This document shows, piece by piece, positions 24,941-34,240 of a DNA stretch of 64,000 nt. A program made the translations under genes and the position numbers. This stretch comes from Candidatus Heimdallarchaeota archaeon (GTDB taxonomy: Archaea > Asgardarchaeota > Heimdallarchaeia > JABLTI01). Each line of letters opens with the position of its first letter. The first letter of the stretch is position 1. The notes under the pieces are model-generated. The model was not told the DNA's origin, did not search any database, and was given only the letters and a program-made list of their open reading frames with translations. The stretch is from assembly GCA_018238155.1 (NCBI GenBank), contig JABCTZ010000003.1, positions 124,001-188,000 of the forward strand, given 5' to 3'.

Positions 24941-26296
24941 TTGAGAATAAAGAAGAGTGTGAATACTTTGGTTATTAAGAAAAATGAAGACACAGATATT
25001 GAGCAATTTATTGCTAAAAATGCCAAAAAATACGGCATCCCAAAAGTAGCACTAAAAGCTTTGAAGGGTTTCGGGATTTTTGATGCACGAGTACTTAGTG
25101 TACTGACCGAAACAGAAATTGGTGAGATTCCTGATGTTAGTGAGAAAACTGCTTTAGCATTGGTACGAGCAGCAGATGATAGTTTTAGAGGACCACTTTT
25201 TCAGAAAGCATCAGAGCAATCTGAAAGATTCCTCAACAAACGAAAACATTTCACTACGGGTTCAGAAGTTTTCGATGAACTCTTAGGTGGAAATGGTATG
25301 CCTACAAGCGCTATAATTGAAATTAATGGTGAGTATCGTACTGGAAAAACTCAAACATGCCTTACTTGTGCAGTTACTGCTCAGCTTCCAGAAGACAAGG
25401 GAGGTCTAGGAAGACCAGTTATCTATATTGATACAGAGAATTCATTTCAAGCTGAACATCTCCTTGGTATTGGCAAAAGGTTTGGTTTTGAACCTGACGA
25501 ATTATTAGATAATATTTTTGTTGTCCAAGCAGAACAATTACGCTATCTTGATCAAGCTATTGATAGATTACCTGGTTATGTTCAAGCCTTGGATCCCGGA
25601 TTAATAATTATTGATTCACTTATGGCTCCTTTTAGAAATGAGTTCCATCAATTAAATCTCCTCGCAGTACGACAGAAGAAAATTGGGAAACTCATTGGTT
25701 TACTGAAGAGAATAGCTATTGCCTTTAATACAACCGTTATTTTCACCAATCAAGTTATGGCGAATATTGGCTTTTCTGGAAAATTCGTTCCTGTAAAAGC
25801 TACTGGTGGTCATGTTATTGCTCATGCTTCTGATATTAGAATTTTCATGAAGAAACTTAAAGGTAATTTACGAAGGGCAAAAATCGATGATTGTGCTTGG
25901 TTGCCTGCAGAGGAAGCGGAATTTTTCATTACAAATGCCGGAATATCTGATGAGGAAACCATTTCATTAGATGGATCTAAGAAAAAAGCTGCTGTAAATA
26001 AGGATCTTGAACCGGAATTAAAGGTAGAAGCTCCACTACTTGCGGGAATAAAAGAAGTTACTGAACAAAAGAAAGCACAAGCTAAAGCAAAGAAAAAGGA
26101 GAAAACAGTTGATAAAGAAGCAGCTCTCAAAGAGGATCTAAAAGAAAAGCAGAAAGAAGAAATCTTAGAGCACCCTCTATCTGATCTAGCTGATAACATG
26201 AAGGAGCTTGAGGAAATTGAAACACAATCAGAAGAAAAGATAAAACCAAAGACCAAATCTCCCTCAACAGCAAAAAAGTCAAAAGTACCTGCATAG
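24941..26296 (+). CDS. radA: RadA recombinase with a long charged C-terminal tail
   Basis: About 451 residues, far above the usual ~320-350. An N-terminal helix-hairpin-helix domain (ALKALKGFGIFDARVLSVLTETEI) is followed by the RecA core with Walker A GEYRTGKTQ, Walker B LIIIDSL, and the family ATGGHVIAHASDIRI loop. RadA forms filaments for homologous recombination. The last ~125 residues are Lys/Glu/Ala rich, low complexity, and absent from typical RadA. The start is uncertain: TTG 24941, GTG 24959 and TTG 24968 are in frame with no decisive ribosome site. Confidence 0.9.
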   Translation: MRIKKSVNTLVIKKNEDTDIEQFIAKNAKKYGIPKVALKALKGFGIFDARVLSVLTETEIGEIPDVSEKTALALVRAADDSFRGPLFQKASEQSERFLNKRKHFTTGSEVFDELLGGNGMPTSAIIEINGEYRTGKTQTCLTCAVTAQLPEDKGGLGRPVIYIDTENSFQAEHLLGIGKRFGFEPDELLDNIFVVQAEQLRYLDQAIDRLPGYVQALDPGLIIIDSLMAPFRNEFHQLNLLAVRQKKIGKLIGLLKRIAIAFNTTVIFTNQVMANIGFSGKFVPVKATGGHVIAHASDIRIFMKKLKGNLRRAKIDDCAWLPAEEAEFFITNAGISDEETISLDGSKKKAAVNKDLEPELKVEAPLLAGIKEVTEQKKAQAKAKKKEKTVDKEAALKEDLKEKQKEEILEHPLSDLADNMKELEEIETQSEEKIKPKTKSPSTAKKSKVPA

Positions 26297-26358
26297 AAAA
26301 ACTTGAGGAAATAAAACAAAATCAATCTTCAACCAATGAAATCTCTCGAGAGTTACCT

Positions 26359-27672
26359 ATGATAACCGGCGATAAGAAAAAGAACTACTCTGATGGATCT
26401 CTTGGTTCTATGCGAAACGTTATCTTAATTTCATTTGGAGCTTTCATTTGGTCAATCTATCTTTCCATCCAAGGGCAATTTCTGAATGATTACATTGCTG
26501 ATATGGGTGCTTATTCTCCATTAAAAATTTCTTTAATGGTAAGCTTAGTTGCAATAACAGGTGCATTTGCTAGCATAATTTTTGGCGCAATTAGTGATAA
26601 CCTTAGAACAAAAATAGGAAGAAGAAAACCATTTATAATTATTGGAGGAGTTTTTTCTGCTTTATTTTTCTTTCTCGTACCTTTTCAAAATGCCGTAGCA
26701 ACGATTATTGCAATTAATGTTGTAATGAGTTTATTCAATAATGCTGCTTTTGTTTGTAACAATTCATTTATACCTGACACTACATCAAAGAGAAAACTTG
26801 GTAAAGTAAATTCTTTCGCGGCTTTGGGTACGTCAATTGGAATGGTTGTCGGTTTTGCTTTAATGATGATAAATTCAGCCAACACTCTTTTCTTTGTTTC
26901 TGGTACGATATGTTCTGTTGGTTTTCTAATTGTTGGTTTATTTATTCAAGAACCAACTAATCTATCAAAACCAAAGAAATGGCATTCATCCATCAAAGAA
27001 ACATTCCAGCTTAAAAGTTTGAAAAATGAAAAAGGCTTTTTCAATTTCTTGATAGGTCACTTTCTATTACATACCGGAATTAACGTTTACATTCCCTTCC
27101 TTCTTATTTTTTTAACACAAAAAAATAATCCTTCAAGTGGAGAGCTTGTAGGATTAGGCTTATCTATTGAACAAGGTGAAGTTCTTGTTGTATTTGCAGT
27201 ATTGACTGCTGTTTCACTACTAGCAACAATTCCTATTGGTGTTTTTTCTGATCGGATAGATACAAGTCTATTTCTATTTATCTCCAGGATAGTTTTTGCA
27301 ATTGTTACAATGTTACTGGCTTTGACACCTTTTATTCACAAACTCAGCCCTATGATTGTTGGAATTTTATTCATAATTCCCTATGGTATCGCAAATACAG
27401 CTGATATAATTTCTAGAGGAGCATTAATGCATAAATTAGTCCCTAAAGAGAAGAGAGGACAATTTTTGGGCTTAACAGTTTTCATTAAAATTTCTGCTCA
27501 AATTCCAGGTGTAATCATTGGTGGTTTATTAGCTCATTTTTTACAAGGAGGATATCAACTTGCATTTGTTTTTGGAGGATTTATCGTTCTTCTATCGTTA
27601 CCTTTTATTTCATTTACAAAATTAAGAACTTCGATAATTCAAGGAACAACAGAAAAACCTCTCTCTAGCTAG
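26359..27672 (+). CDS. MFS transporter, sugar-symporter-like
   Basis: 437 residues with 12 predicted TM helices in two halves. The TM2-3 loop SDNLRTKIGRRKPFIIIGG is the MFS signature as found in sugar/H+ or Na+ symporters of the GPH/SLC45 type. It follows radA at 62 bases and may be read through from it. Its tail is ten bases from the converging helicase gene. Substrate unknown. It shares the loop motif with the MFS gene at 16189-17574. Confidence 0.85.
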   Translation: MITGDKKKNYSDGSLGSMRNVILISFGAFIWSIYLSIQGQFLNDYIADMGAYSPLKISLMVSLVAITGAFASIIFGAISDNLRTKIGRRKPFIIIGGVFSALFFFLVPFQNAVATIIAINVVMSLFNNAAFVCNNSFIPDTTSKRKLGKVNSFAALGTSIGMVVGFALMMINSANTLFFVSGTICSVGFLIVGLFIQEPTNLSKPKKWHSSIKETFQLKSLKNEKGFFNFLIGHFLLHTGINVYIPFLLIFLTQKNNPSSGELVGLGLSIEQGEVLVVFAVLTAVSLLATIPIGVFSDRIDTSLFLFISRIVFAIVTMLLALTPFIHKLSPMIVGILFIIPYGIANTADIISRGALMHKLVPKEKRGQFLGLTVFIKISAQIPGVIIGGLLAHFLQGGYQLAFVFGGFIVLLSLPFISFTKLRTSIIQGTTEKPLSS

Positions 27673-27682
27673 GCTAATTATT

Positions 27683-29962
27683 TTAAAAAGAGAGTTTGAA
27701 TACTTCTGTCAGTATTTTATCTAGTGCTAATAAACTATCAGCTATTCTCTTTAATCCAAGATATTCTGCTAAAGGTGTCAAACCTGATACAAGTGATTTT
27801 GCATTAGCTTCAATTCTCAGTAAATCCCCTTCATATATTTGATGTTTATTCACTACATCAATAATTTCTTTACCCAATATCACGTGCTCATAAATTGGTC
27901 TTTTGAAATTATCATTTGGAATAAAAAAATCTCCTTCAGTAGAATGTTGTGTAAGTTTAAGAATCTCATACAACATTACAGTTAAATTGGTATTCTTTTG
28001 TGAGAGATCATACATTAACCAATCTTTCAGGTATTCAAATCTCTTTACTGAAATTCCCATCTCAGAGCAAATACTTCCTTTTGTTGTAGTTTGGAATTTT
28101 CCATTATAAGATTCTTTAATATAACCTCGATATTTTAATGAATGTAAGATAGAGAAATCTCTATTCAAAATTTCTTTGATTGTAGTTTTTGATTGTTCTT
28201 TTAATACTACCATTCGATGCTTGCAGAATATTTTCTTTGAATCACAAGAACATGATAGTATTCCATTTGTGAATGAAACAGTAAAACTATTTTTTCCATT
28301 ATCTATCTTAAACAATTGCGTGTTTTGATTGGAAAATTCACTTGCTATAACTAGTTTTTCAATTGGAAAAATTTCCTCTAAAATGCACAAAATTTCATTT
28401 GTAATTTTAGTATTTCGTTTCAAAATCAATTTATAATATTCCTCAGAAACACTATTCAAATTTGTAGATGTATTGTGTTTATTTTTTAAAACTAACCTTT
28501 GGTTTTGAGAATAATCGAAAAAGCTTTCTTGGATTAGTTTTACTAATTCAATAAAATCTGGTTTACGACTATAAATTAAGGAAAGAATCATTCTTTCGAA
28601 TTCTTCTTTACTATTGATTCTACTGCTAATACGATCAAATTGTGGAGGAATTTTGTTTAAATTAGTAAGATAGTGCCTCTCCATTTGCCAGTATCTTTCT
28701 CGAATAGTTCTCTCTTCCCTTCTATCCAGAGCTAATATTGTACTTTTTCCATAGTGATCAAAATTAGGTCTACCAGCTCTTCCTGCAATTTGATGGAAAA
28801 CATTTCTAGAAAGCCATTCATTGTTCCATCTTTTAGTATCGAGAATAATAACTTCACGTGCAGGGAGATTTACACCTGCTCCAAGTGTTTCAGTACAAAA
28901 CAAGACATGAATAAATCCCAAGCGAAATAATTCTTCAACTGCTTTTTGTGCAATGCGACTTAATCCCGCATGATGAAATGCAGTTCCTTTTTCCACTAGA
29001 TCATAAATTAGTGCATTCCCTAAAGAGTCGCGATGTAAAGGAATGCTGTCTAAAAAACTAAGTACTCTTCCTACATTGAAATTACCACTTCCATTAAGGC
29101 ATTTCTCAATGTAATTTGAATATTCAAAAGCTAATTCCTCTGCTTTTGATCTTGTTCCACAGAAAACCAATATTTGAGATCCAAATGGAATATTATTTTG
29201 AATTATCTCTTTCACTCTTTTTTCAGGTCGAAATGTCGGTATTATATCAAAATCAAGAGGTATTAATCGTTTTGAACTGCTTATAAGTGTGGCATTTAAC
29301 CAAGATGCAATATCACTAGGGTTTGCTGCAGTTGCTGAGAGTAAAATTAATCTTGTTTTTCCCTTCAAGGCAATGAGTATTGTTTCCAGAGTTGCTCCAC
29401 GTTGAGTATCACCAATTAGATGAAACTCATCTACGATCACATTCTTTATTTTACCGAGTAAACTTGGTAAACGTCCAATAATAGTTCTAAATCGCTCATA
29501 AGTAGAGATTAAGATATGACATTTTCTAATTTCCTCTTCATTAAAATCCACTTCCGACATAGACATATGAACTTTGATACCGAATTTTTTATACATTTTA
29601 GCTAAATAGTTTGCTTTTTCTTCTGCTAATGCACGTAAAGGAACTAGAAAAATTGTTTTTGCATCGAATGTCATTTCTTCTCTAAGTTTTCTTTTTTCAA
29701 TTTTTGTGAGATTTTCTTTCTGTAATGAGTCGAATTTCTTGTCCAATTCTTCTTCCCTATCGAGTAATTCTACTATAGTAATTAATTCTGCAATCAATGT
29801 TTTTCCAGACCCACTCGGAGAAACGATTACAAGGTTTTCTTCTCCAAAAATGTGCGGATAAGCCTTTCTTTGTATATCTGTGAACTTTCTTATTCCGCCT
29901 TGTATGAGGATTTCTTGTAATTCCTTAGGAAGTTGTTTTAGGTAATTTTCTGTAACAACCAT
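27683..29962 (-). CDS. Ski2-like superfamily 2 helicase with a SWIM zinc finger
   Basis: 759 residues. A Q-motif region (FTDIQRKAYPHIFGEENLVI) leads to Walker A SPSGSGKT, the DEFH box (VIVDEFHLIGD), motif III LLSATAANPSDI and motif VI QIAGRAGRP. These place it with Hel308/Ski2-type helicases. Unlike Hel308, it has a SWIM-type finger near residue 570 (CSCDSKKIFCKH, CxC...CxH), normally a DNA- or protein-binding zinc site. The C-terminal ~150 residues are helical. It probably remodels stalled forks or RNA; the exact substrate is unknown. Confidence 0.85.
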   Translation of the reverse strand: MVVTENYLKQLPKELQEILIQGGIRKFTDIQRKAYPHIFGEENLVIVSPSGSGKTLIAELITIVELLDREEELDKKFDSLQKENLTKIEKRKLREEMTFDAKTIFLVPLRALAEEKANYLAKMYKKFGIKVHMSMSEVDFNEEEIRKCHILISTYERFRTIIGRLPSLLGKIKNVIVDEFHLIGDTQRGATLETILIALKGKTRLILLSATAANPSDIASWLNATLISSSKRLIPLDFDIIPTFRPEKRVKEIIQNNIPFGSQILVFCGTRSKAEELAFEYSNYIEKCLNGSGNFNVGRVLSFLDSIPLHRDSLGNALIYDLVEKGTAFHHAGLSRIAQKAVEELFRLGFIHVLFCTETLGAGVNLPAREVIILDTKRWNNEWLSRNVFHQIAGRAGRPNFDHYGKSTILALDRREERTIRERYWQMERHYLTNLNKIPPQFDRISSRINSKEEFERMILSLIYSRKPDFIELVKLIQESFFDYSQNQRLVLKNKHNTSTNLNSVSEEYYKLILKRNTKITNEILCILEEIFPIEKLVIASEFSNQNTQLFKIDNGKNSFTVSFTNGILSCSCDSKKIFCKHRMVVLKEQSKTTIKEILNRDFSILHSLKYRGYIKESYNGKFQTTTKGSICSEMGISVKRFEYLKDWLMYDLSQKNTNLTVMLYEILKLTQHSTEGDFFIPNDNFKRPIYEHVILGKEIIDVVNKHQIYEGDLLRIEANAKSLVSGLTPLAEYLGLKRIADSLLALDKILTEVFKLSF

Positions 29963-30041
29963 TTTCTTTCCTCCACTTTTGATTCTTGTTTGACTATTTA
30001 CAATGGTTTAGCCTGATAGGGTTAGTTTTGCAGCAATTTTT

Positions 30042-30332
30042 TTATTTGGGAATTATGTCTAATTTTTTTTCTGGATTATAGTATGTATTAACTGCAAAAT
30101 TGAAGATGCCTCTCTCTAATAACTCATCTGTAATGATTTCTTCTAAAGTGAGTAAATTATAACATTGCTCTCGAGTGATACAAGACTCACATTTAATATG
30201 ATCAAAGTAAGGGCAGCTATCATTATGGAATCGAATATTCTTCCATTCAATCATTAGCATTAAATTAGGTAAATTGTGTATTCTATGTTTCAGTTTATTG
30301 ATTCCCCAGTAATTCATTTCATCAATTTTCAT
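30042..30332 (-). CDS. Small Cys-motif protein, unknown
   Basis: 96 residues. A compact cysteine array CPYFDHIKCESCITREQC (C-x7-C-x2-C-x5-C) suggests a zinc or Fe-S site. The remainder is helical. It lies 79 bases upstream of the SWIM helicase gene in the same direction and could be expressed with it. I do not recognise the family. Confidence 0.6.
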   Translation of the reverse strand: MKIDEMNYWGINKLKHRIHNLPNLMLMIEWKNIRFHNDSCPYFDHIKCESCITREQCYNLLTLEEIITDELLERGIFNFAVNTYYNPEKKLDIIPK

Positions 30333-30598
30333 GAGTCTCGTTCACCAGTTTAAGTAGATGATAAGCTACTATCATTATTTCATTACGTTTCTTCTTCAAA
30401 GAATCATCAGTGAATTTTACTTAAAAAGAACTCAATAGTAGATTTGTAAGATAAAAAACTCATACTACATATAGCTTAATATTCTAATTCTATTAGATAT
30501 AGAAATTTTAGATTTCTATTCAAATATTTTATATTAATGTGTACCATTAAGAATATTAAGTGGAAGTTACTAATCAAAACTGTGTGACGTGAATAATT
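30333..30598. other. A/T-rich intergenic region with one inverted repeat
   Basis: These 266 bases separate divergent genes and hold no convincing ORF. ATAGAAAT-TTTAG-ATTTCTAT (~30499-30519) is an 8-bp inverted repeat. It lies about 80 bases before the CBS gene and may be an operator. Confidence 0.35.
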
Positions 30599-31042
30599 AT
30601 GTCCCTTACAATAAAATCTCAAATTGATGCAATAATGGTCAAACCGGCAATGGTTGACGAGAATGACTCTATGAGTATAATTGCTAAAGTTCTGTTACAA
30701 ACGAATAAAGGTTGTGTCTTTGTAACCAGTATTGGTGAAGTAGTGGGAATCATCACTGAAAGAGATATTCTAAGATTGTTATTGAAAGAAGGGTGTATGC
30801 TCTCCGAAGAAATTGAAGCCCAAGATTTTATGGTCAAACCCGTTATTTCAATACCAAAAACTGCTACTTTAGCAGAAGCAGATGATTTAATGGCACAAAC
30901 CAATGTCAATAGATTAGCAGTTGTTGAAAAGGAAGGCTCATTAGTTGTTGTTGGTTTCCTTGATTCTGAAATGTTGAATGTTTCTCTAAAAACGGCAGTA
31001 TTAAAAACCTATAAGAAAAGGCAAAAATATATCCAAAAATAG
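30599..31042 (+). CDS. Two-CBS-domain protein
   Basis: 147 residues made of two CBS units, roughly residues 8-65 and 75-135. VMVKPAMVDENDSMSIIAKV-type and FMVKPVISIPKTATLAEADDL openings, and GIITERDILRL, are diagnostic. Such pairs bind adenosyl ligands and tune partner proteins; no partner domain is attached. It ends three bases from the converging EXO5-like gene. Confidence 0.9.
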   Translation: MSLTIKSQIDAIMVKPAMVDENDSMSIIAKVLLQTNKGCVFVTSIGEVVGIITERDILRLLLKEGCMLSEEIEAQDFMVKPVISIPKTATLAEADDLMAQTNVNRLAVVEKEGSLVVVGFLDSEMLNVSLKTAVLKTYKKRQKYIQK

Positions 31043-31045
31043 TGA

Positions 31046-31990
31046 TTAGGCACTCTTTTCATTTTTCTTTTTCTTCTTATCTTTAGGATAGTCTCTCAAA
31101 AAGTATGAACAATTATCTGTAAATTGACAGAATTTACACATCCAATTCTGCGGACAATCAGAGGGCTTTCTTTCTCCTTTCCAATATCCAAGCGCCCACT
31201 CCATATCTACTTCAAAACTTTCTTGGTGATACAAGCTTCGATCATTACAAACTTCTGACCGATCTTCTTGATGAAGATAAATAGCGTGTAATTCAAATGA
31301 TTGCTCCGGAAGATTTCTTAGCATTTCAAATACTTTTGTTAAAAGCTCATGTGGAGGTATGGCTACGAATAGATTGACTTGTTCTTCTGGGAGTTGTTTA
31401 AGTAATTCTTCCGATGGAATTAATTCATCAGGCATATCAAAATAGCCTTTAAACATCTCAGCATTAAACTTGCCTGTTTTCAAATCATTCAGTAAGTGCC
31501 AATACACTTGCATTTGAATTCTATTTCTTCTTTTTTGTTCATATGTGGGTGTTCTTCGAGATTTTCGCGTTTTGTAATCTGTAATTACAACAAGTTTATT
31601 TCCTTCCTTATCAGTTTCAATTTCTAATTGATCAATTATTCCCAAGCATGGTATACCATTTATTTTACCAATAACAGGTAGCTCTCTAGTCACTTGTAAT
31701 TTACTAAATGCTACTAATTTTGAGTACATTTGTAGAATATATACGATGATGCTATCTTCATTTGTTGTTACTTCAACCTCAATAATTGGTCCTAGTTCTT
31801 CTTCAAGGCTTCGATGAATTTCTGAACCTTTGATCATTTCAGGTGTTGGTTCCATCCCTAATTGTAACCTTAAATGTAGCTGCATCTCACACCAAAACTG
31901 ATCTGCTATTTTGCTTGCTGATATATGATGAACCTGACCTTGGAAAAAATCCTCCTCACTTTCTGCTAAACCATTGTTTCGTTCACTCAT
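31046..31990 (-). CDS. EXO5-like PD-(D/E)XK single-strand exonuclease with Fe-S cluster
   Basis: 314 residues. ISASKIADQFWCEMQ, GIIDQLEIE and ITDYKTRKSRR give the catalytic D...DxK nuclease core. Cysteines C34 and the C-terminal CKFCQFTDNC (C-x2-C-x5-C) match the four Fe-S ligands of human EXO5 (…CRTCTYADIC). The segment AIYLHQEDRS...GYWKGERKP parallels EXO5 YIHQET...AYWMGHREP, as remembered. EXO5 enzymes degrade single-stranded DNA in genome maintenance; Cas4/RecB relatives are the main alternative, but no CRISPR array or Cas gene is near. Confidence 0.85.
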   Translation of the reverse strand: MSERNNGLAESEEDFFQGQVHHISASKIADQFWCEMQLHLRLQLGMEPTPEMIKGSEIHRSLEEELGPIIEVEVTTNEDSIIVYILQMYSKLVAFSKLQVTRELPVIGKINGIPCLGIIDQLEIETDKEGNKLVVITDYKTRKSRRTPTYEQKRRNRIQMQVYWHLLNDLKTGKFNAEMFKGYFDMPDELIPSEELLKQLPEEQVNLFVAIPPHELLTKVFEMLRNLPEQSFELHAIYLHQEDRSEVCNDRSLYHQESFEVDMEWALGYWKGERKPSDCPQNWMCKFCQFTDNCSYFLRDYPKDKKKKKNEKSA

Positions 31991-32088
31991 ATTTGAAAAT
32001 AGAGACAGAAGTTGATTTTAATCTTACTGTTAATGAAAAAAATGGTTTGTGGGGTTTTTATTTATCATTTTGAATGAATCTATAGGCG

Positions 32089-32382
32089 ATGTCTGTGATT
32101 GTTGCAAAAGATAGGTTGGGAACGTTGGACTCGAGTGATTTTTTAGATAGTTTGGAAAACATTCCAAATCATTTTGCAACAATTTTTAGTAATGCTGTTG
32201 CTTTTTTAATTGCTGTTTGTTTTGCACTTGGAGTTATTCTTGCTATTATTGGCGCAATAAAATGGGCCACAGGTTGGGATGAACGTACAGGTAAGAAAAC
32301 AATAGTAAAAGGAATCGTACTTATTGCTCTTTCGTTAATCTCTGGAAGTTTAGGTATTGGAATAGTTACACTTACAGGATAA
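32089..32382 (+). CDS. Small two-TM protein, pilin/TrbC-like in layout
   Basis: 97 residues with two TM helices (residues ~40-60 and ~75-95) joined by a short basic loop (TGWDERTGKKTIVKG) and a ~35-residue amphipathic start. That arrangement resembles small TrbC/VirB2-type pilin-like proteins but the resemblance is only in layout. No secretion genes are nearby. Could equally be an unrelated small membrane protein. Confidence 0.55.
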   Translation: MSVIVAKDRLGTLDSSDFLDSLENIPNHFATIFSNAVAFLIAVCFALGVILAIIGAIKWATGWDERTGKKTIVKGIVLIALSLISGSLGIGIVTLTG

Positions 32383-32491
32383 TAGACATAAGTAAAGTTT
32401 CCACACCATTCTTTTTGTAATAACTTTAAAAGTAATTATGTTATCTGTTATCTATATGAAATATAGAAATTATTTCTAGGAGATAAAAAAA

Positions 32492-33796
32492 ATGCAAATT
32501 GAGTTATCAAGAAAGTGGTTTTTAGTTGTTGTGGGATTAGCAGATTGGCGAACAAAAGCACAAGGATTACCTCATCAAGAGTATAAGGAATTACAGAAAG
32601 TAATTGATAATTATATTTCTCGAATAAATAAGGATTGTAGAAAAAAAGGTGGTTTAGTTACTAGTCTCTTCTGGTCACAGGAAAACCTCTCACCAACATT
32701 TTTATTAGAAGCAACTCAAACCAATGAGAATTTCTTGAAGGAGATGCGTGTTAAATTAAGCAATGTTACTGAAACAATTTATGCTAACCTCTCAAATGAT
32801 GAGCGGAATTCAACATTAGGTAAAAATATACAAGCAATTTCACCACAAGGACGTATACTCATCCTTGATTGTACTATTCCCGAAAGCAGTGATTTTATTC
32901 CTGATGATGATCATGTTTTATCCGCCTTTAGTGATGCATTTAACTCTGAATTTGTTACTATAAAACGAGCCGAACATGATTTTCAAGGCAGGAAAGAATG
33001 GTTAGCTGCAATGGATGCTCTCTTAACTCGAAATCTAATACGAGAAGTTGGTCCCGTTAAGAAAATAAAAGAAGCAAAAACTGTGGAAGGAAAGCGTTTA
33101 TATGAACGAAAGACACCTGGTGATTTTGAAAAAATAACTCGTATTTTACACGGAGCAGTCCCTTTCAGGTCTAGCTTATTTGATCTCAAACCACATTCTC
33201 AATCATCATTTGATTCAAGAGAAACTCTGGGACATATAGTGATTCACTACCTTGCTACTGGTGGTGACTTTCCAATAAAACTCAATTGGCGATCAAATAC
33301 TCATGAACGATTAGGACGAAGAACCGAAGAATTACAGCTGGTAGAATTTGAAGGAGTCGAATGGAAAGATTTAGACAAATTACTCTTAATTTCAAGAGAA
33401 ATTGCTTATGAGAATGTAGAGAAAACGATTTCTGATGTTGGAGGAATTAAATTCGATTCTCTTTGGACAGAGCAAGATTCGTCATCCAATATCTTTTTCC
33501 TCTCCAAATTCTCATTCACCGAAGATATTCTAAAAAATCTCAAGGAATTTATTATTTTAGACTCTCGAAAGCAATTAGAAGGACATATCGGTCCAAGTAC
33601 AGCTGCATTATTTGATGTTTGGCGTAGAGCGGGATTACATTTTAATATGATTATTTTTGAAATACGAGGTTTAGATCTTGAAGAAGATAAAAAATTAGTT
33701 GCTTGGATACAACAACTTAAAGAGAAAGCACCCCCAGGTCCAAATTATAATGCTGAAAAAGAAGTTTTAGAAGCGCGACACTATCGTCCATATTAG
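32492..33796 (+). CDS. Hypothetical 434-residue cytosolic protein
   Basis: Starts at ATG 32492 with AGGAG upstream. No signal or TM segment. Alternating strands and helices suggest at least two domains: residues ~1-170 (WFLVVVGLADWR, GRILILDCTIPES) and ~230-420, with LDSRKQLEGHIGPSTAALFDVWRRAG near the end. No nucleotide-binding or catalytic motif is clear. Ends in a terminator hairpin, so it is probably monocistronic. I do not recognise it. Confidence 0.65.
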   Translation: MQIELSRKWFLVVVGLADWRTKAQGLPHQEYKELQKVIDNYISRINKDCRKKGGLVTSLFWSQENLSPTFLLEATQTNENFLKEMRVKLSNVTETIYANLSNDERNSTLGKNIQAISPQGRILILDCTIPESSDFIPDDDHVLSAFSDAFNSEFVTIKRAEHDFQGRKEWLAAMDALLTRNLIREVGPVKKIKEAKTVEGKRLYERKTPGDFEKITRILHGAVPFRSSLFDLKPHSQSSFDSRETLGHIVIHYLATGGDFPIKLNWRSNTHERLGRRTEELQLVEFEGVEWKDLDKLLLISREIAYENVEKTISDVGGIKFDSLWTEQDSSSNIFFLSKFSFTEDILKNLKEFIILDSRKQLEGHIGPSTAALFDVWRRAGLHFNMIIFEIRGLDLEEDKKLVAWIQQLKEKAPPGPNYNAEKEVLEARHYRPY

Positions 33797-33800
33797 GTGA

Positions 33801-33835
33801 TGTGGATTTTTTTTCCACAGAACTCTCTTTTTTTG
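33801..33835 (+). terminator. Hairpin with T-rich loop and T-run
   Basis: TGTGG (33801-33805) pairs with CCACA (33815-33819) and is followed by GAACTCTCTTTTTTTG. Confidence 0.5.
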
Positions 33836-33860
33836 TGCTTACTTTTTTGATTTTCGTCGA

Positions 33861-33869
33861 TTTAAAAAG
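33861..33869 (+). promoter_or_regulatory. TATA box suggesting a leaderless mRNA
   Basis: TTTAAAAAG is centred about 30 bases before ATG 33897, the spacing of an archaeal TATA box to the start site. The following message would begin at or very near its start codon, and no ribosome site is visible. Confidence 0.45.
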
Positions 33870-33896
33870 CATTTTTCATCATAGACTATTGATGTG

Positions 33897-34160
33897 ATGG
33901 AAATGATGAACCCAACCCAATTTCAAAAAAGAAAGCTTATACGGGAAGTTTGGGGAGAAAGTTGTTTAGAGTGTGATTTTACTAAGATACCTAATCTTCA
34001 TCTATACAGTTTGAAAAAAGAAGATGTTGCAGTTTTATCTTGCCCGTCTTGTGATTTCACTATTGTTGTTGTAGAAATTGAAACACTATACAAATCAAAT
34101 CTTAAAAAACACATAAACGAAGATAATAATGAAATTATTACAACTCATAGTGCAATATAA
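33897..34160 (+). CDS. Small zinc-ribbon-like protein
   Basis: About 87 residues. CLECDF near the N-terminus and CPSCDF in the middle form two CxxC pairs ~33 residues apart, a likely zinc knuckle; NLHLY between them recalls HNH-type folds but the metal-binding His pattern is incomplete. Several ATGs lie close together (33897, 33903, 33906). Probably leaderless. Function unknown. Confidence 0.55.
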   Translation: MEMMNPTQFQKRKLIREVWGESCLECDFTKIPNLHLYSLKKEDVAVLSCPSCDFTIVVVEIETLYKSNLKKHINEDNNEIITTHSAI

Positions 34161-34240
34161 TATTATCATTGATGCTCATGGAGACACTATCAAATCCTTG
34201 ATACACTGACAATCTTCAATCCATAAGAGAACTAAACTAA

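Noticed and set aside
31046..31990. Cas4 as identity of the EXO5-like protein
   Set aside because: No Cas genes or repeat array nearby, and C-terminal segments fit EXO5 better; kept only as an alternative.
34165..34215. Possible C/D box small RNA (TTGATGC ... CTGA with ATTG/CAAT terminal stem)
   Set aside because: The C box departs from RTGATGA at both ends and the inner C'/D' boxes are not convincing.
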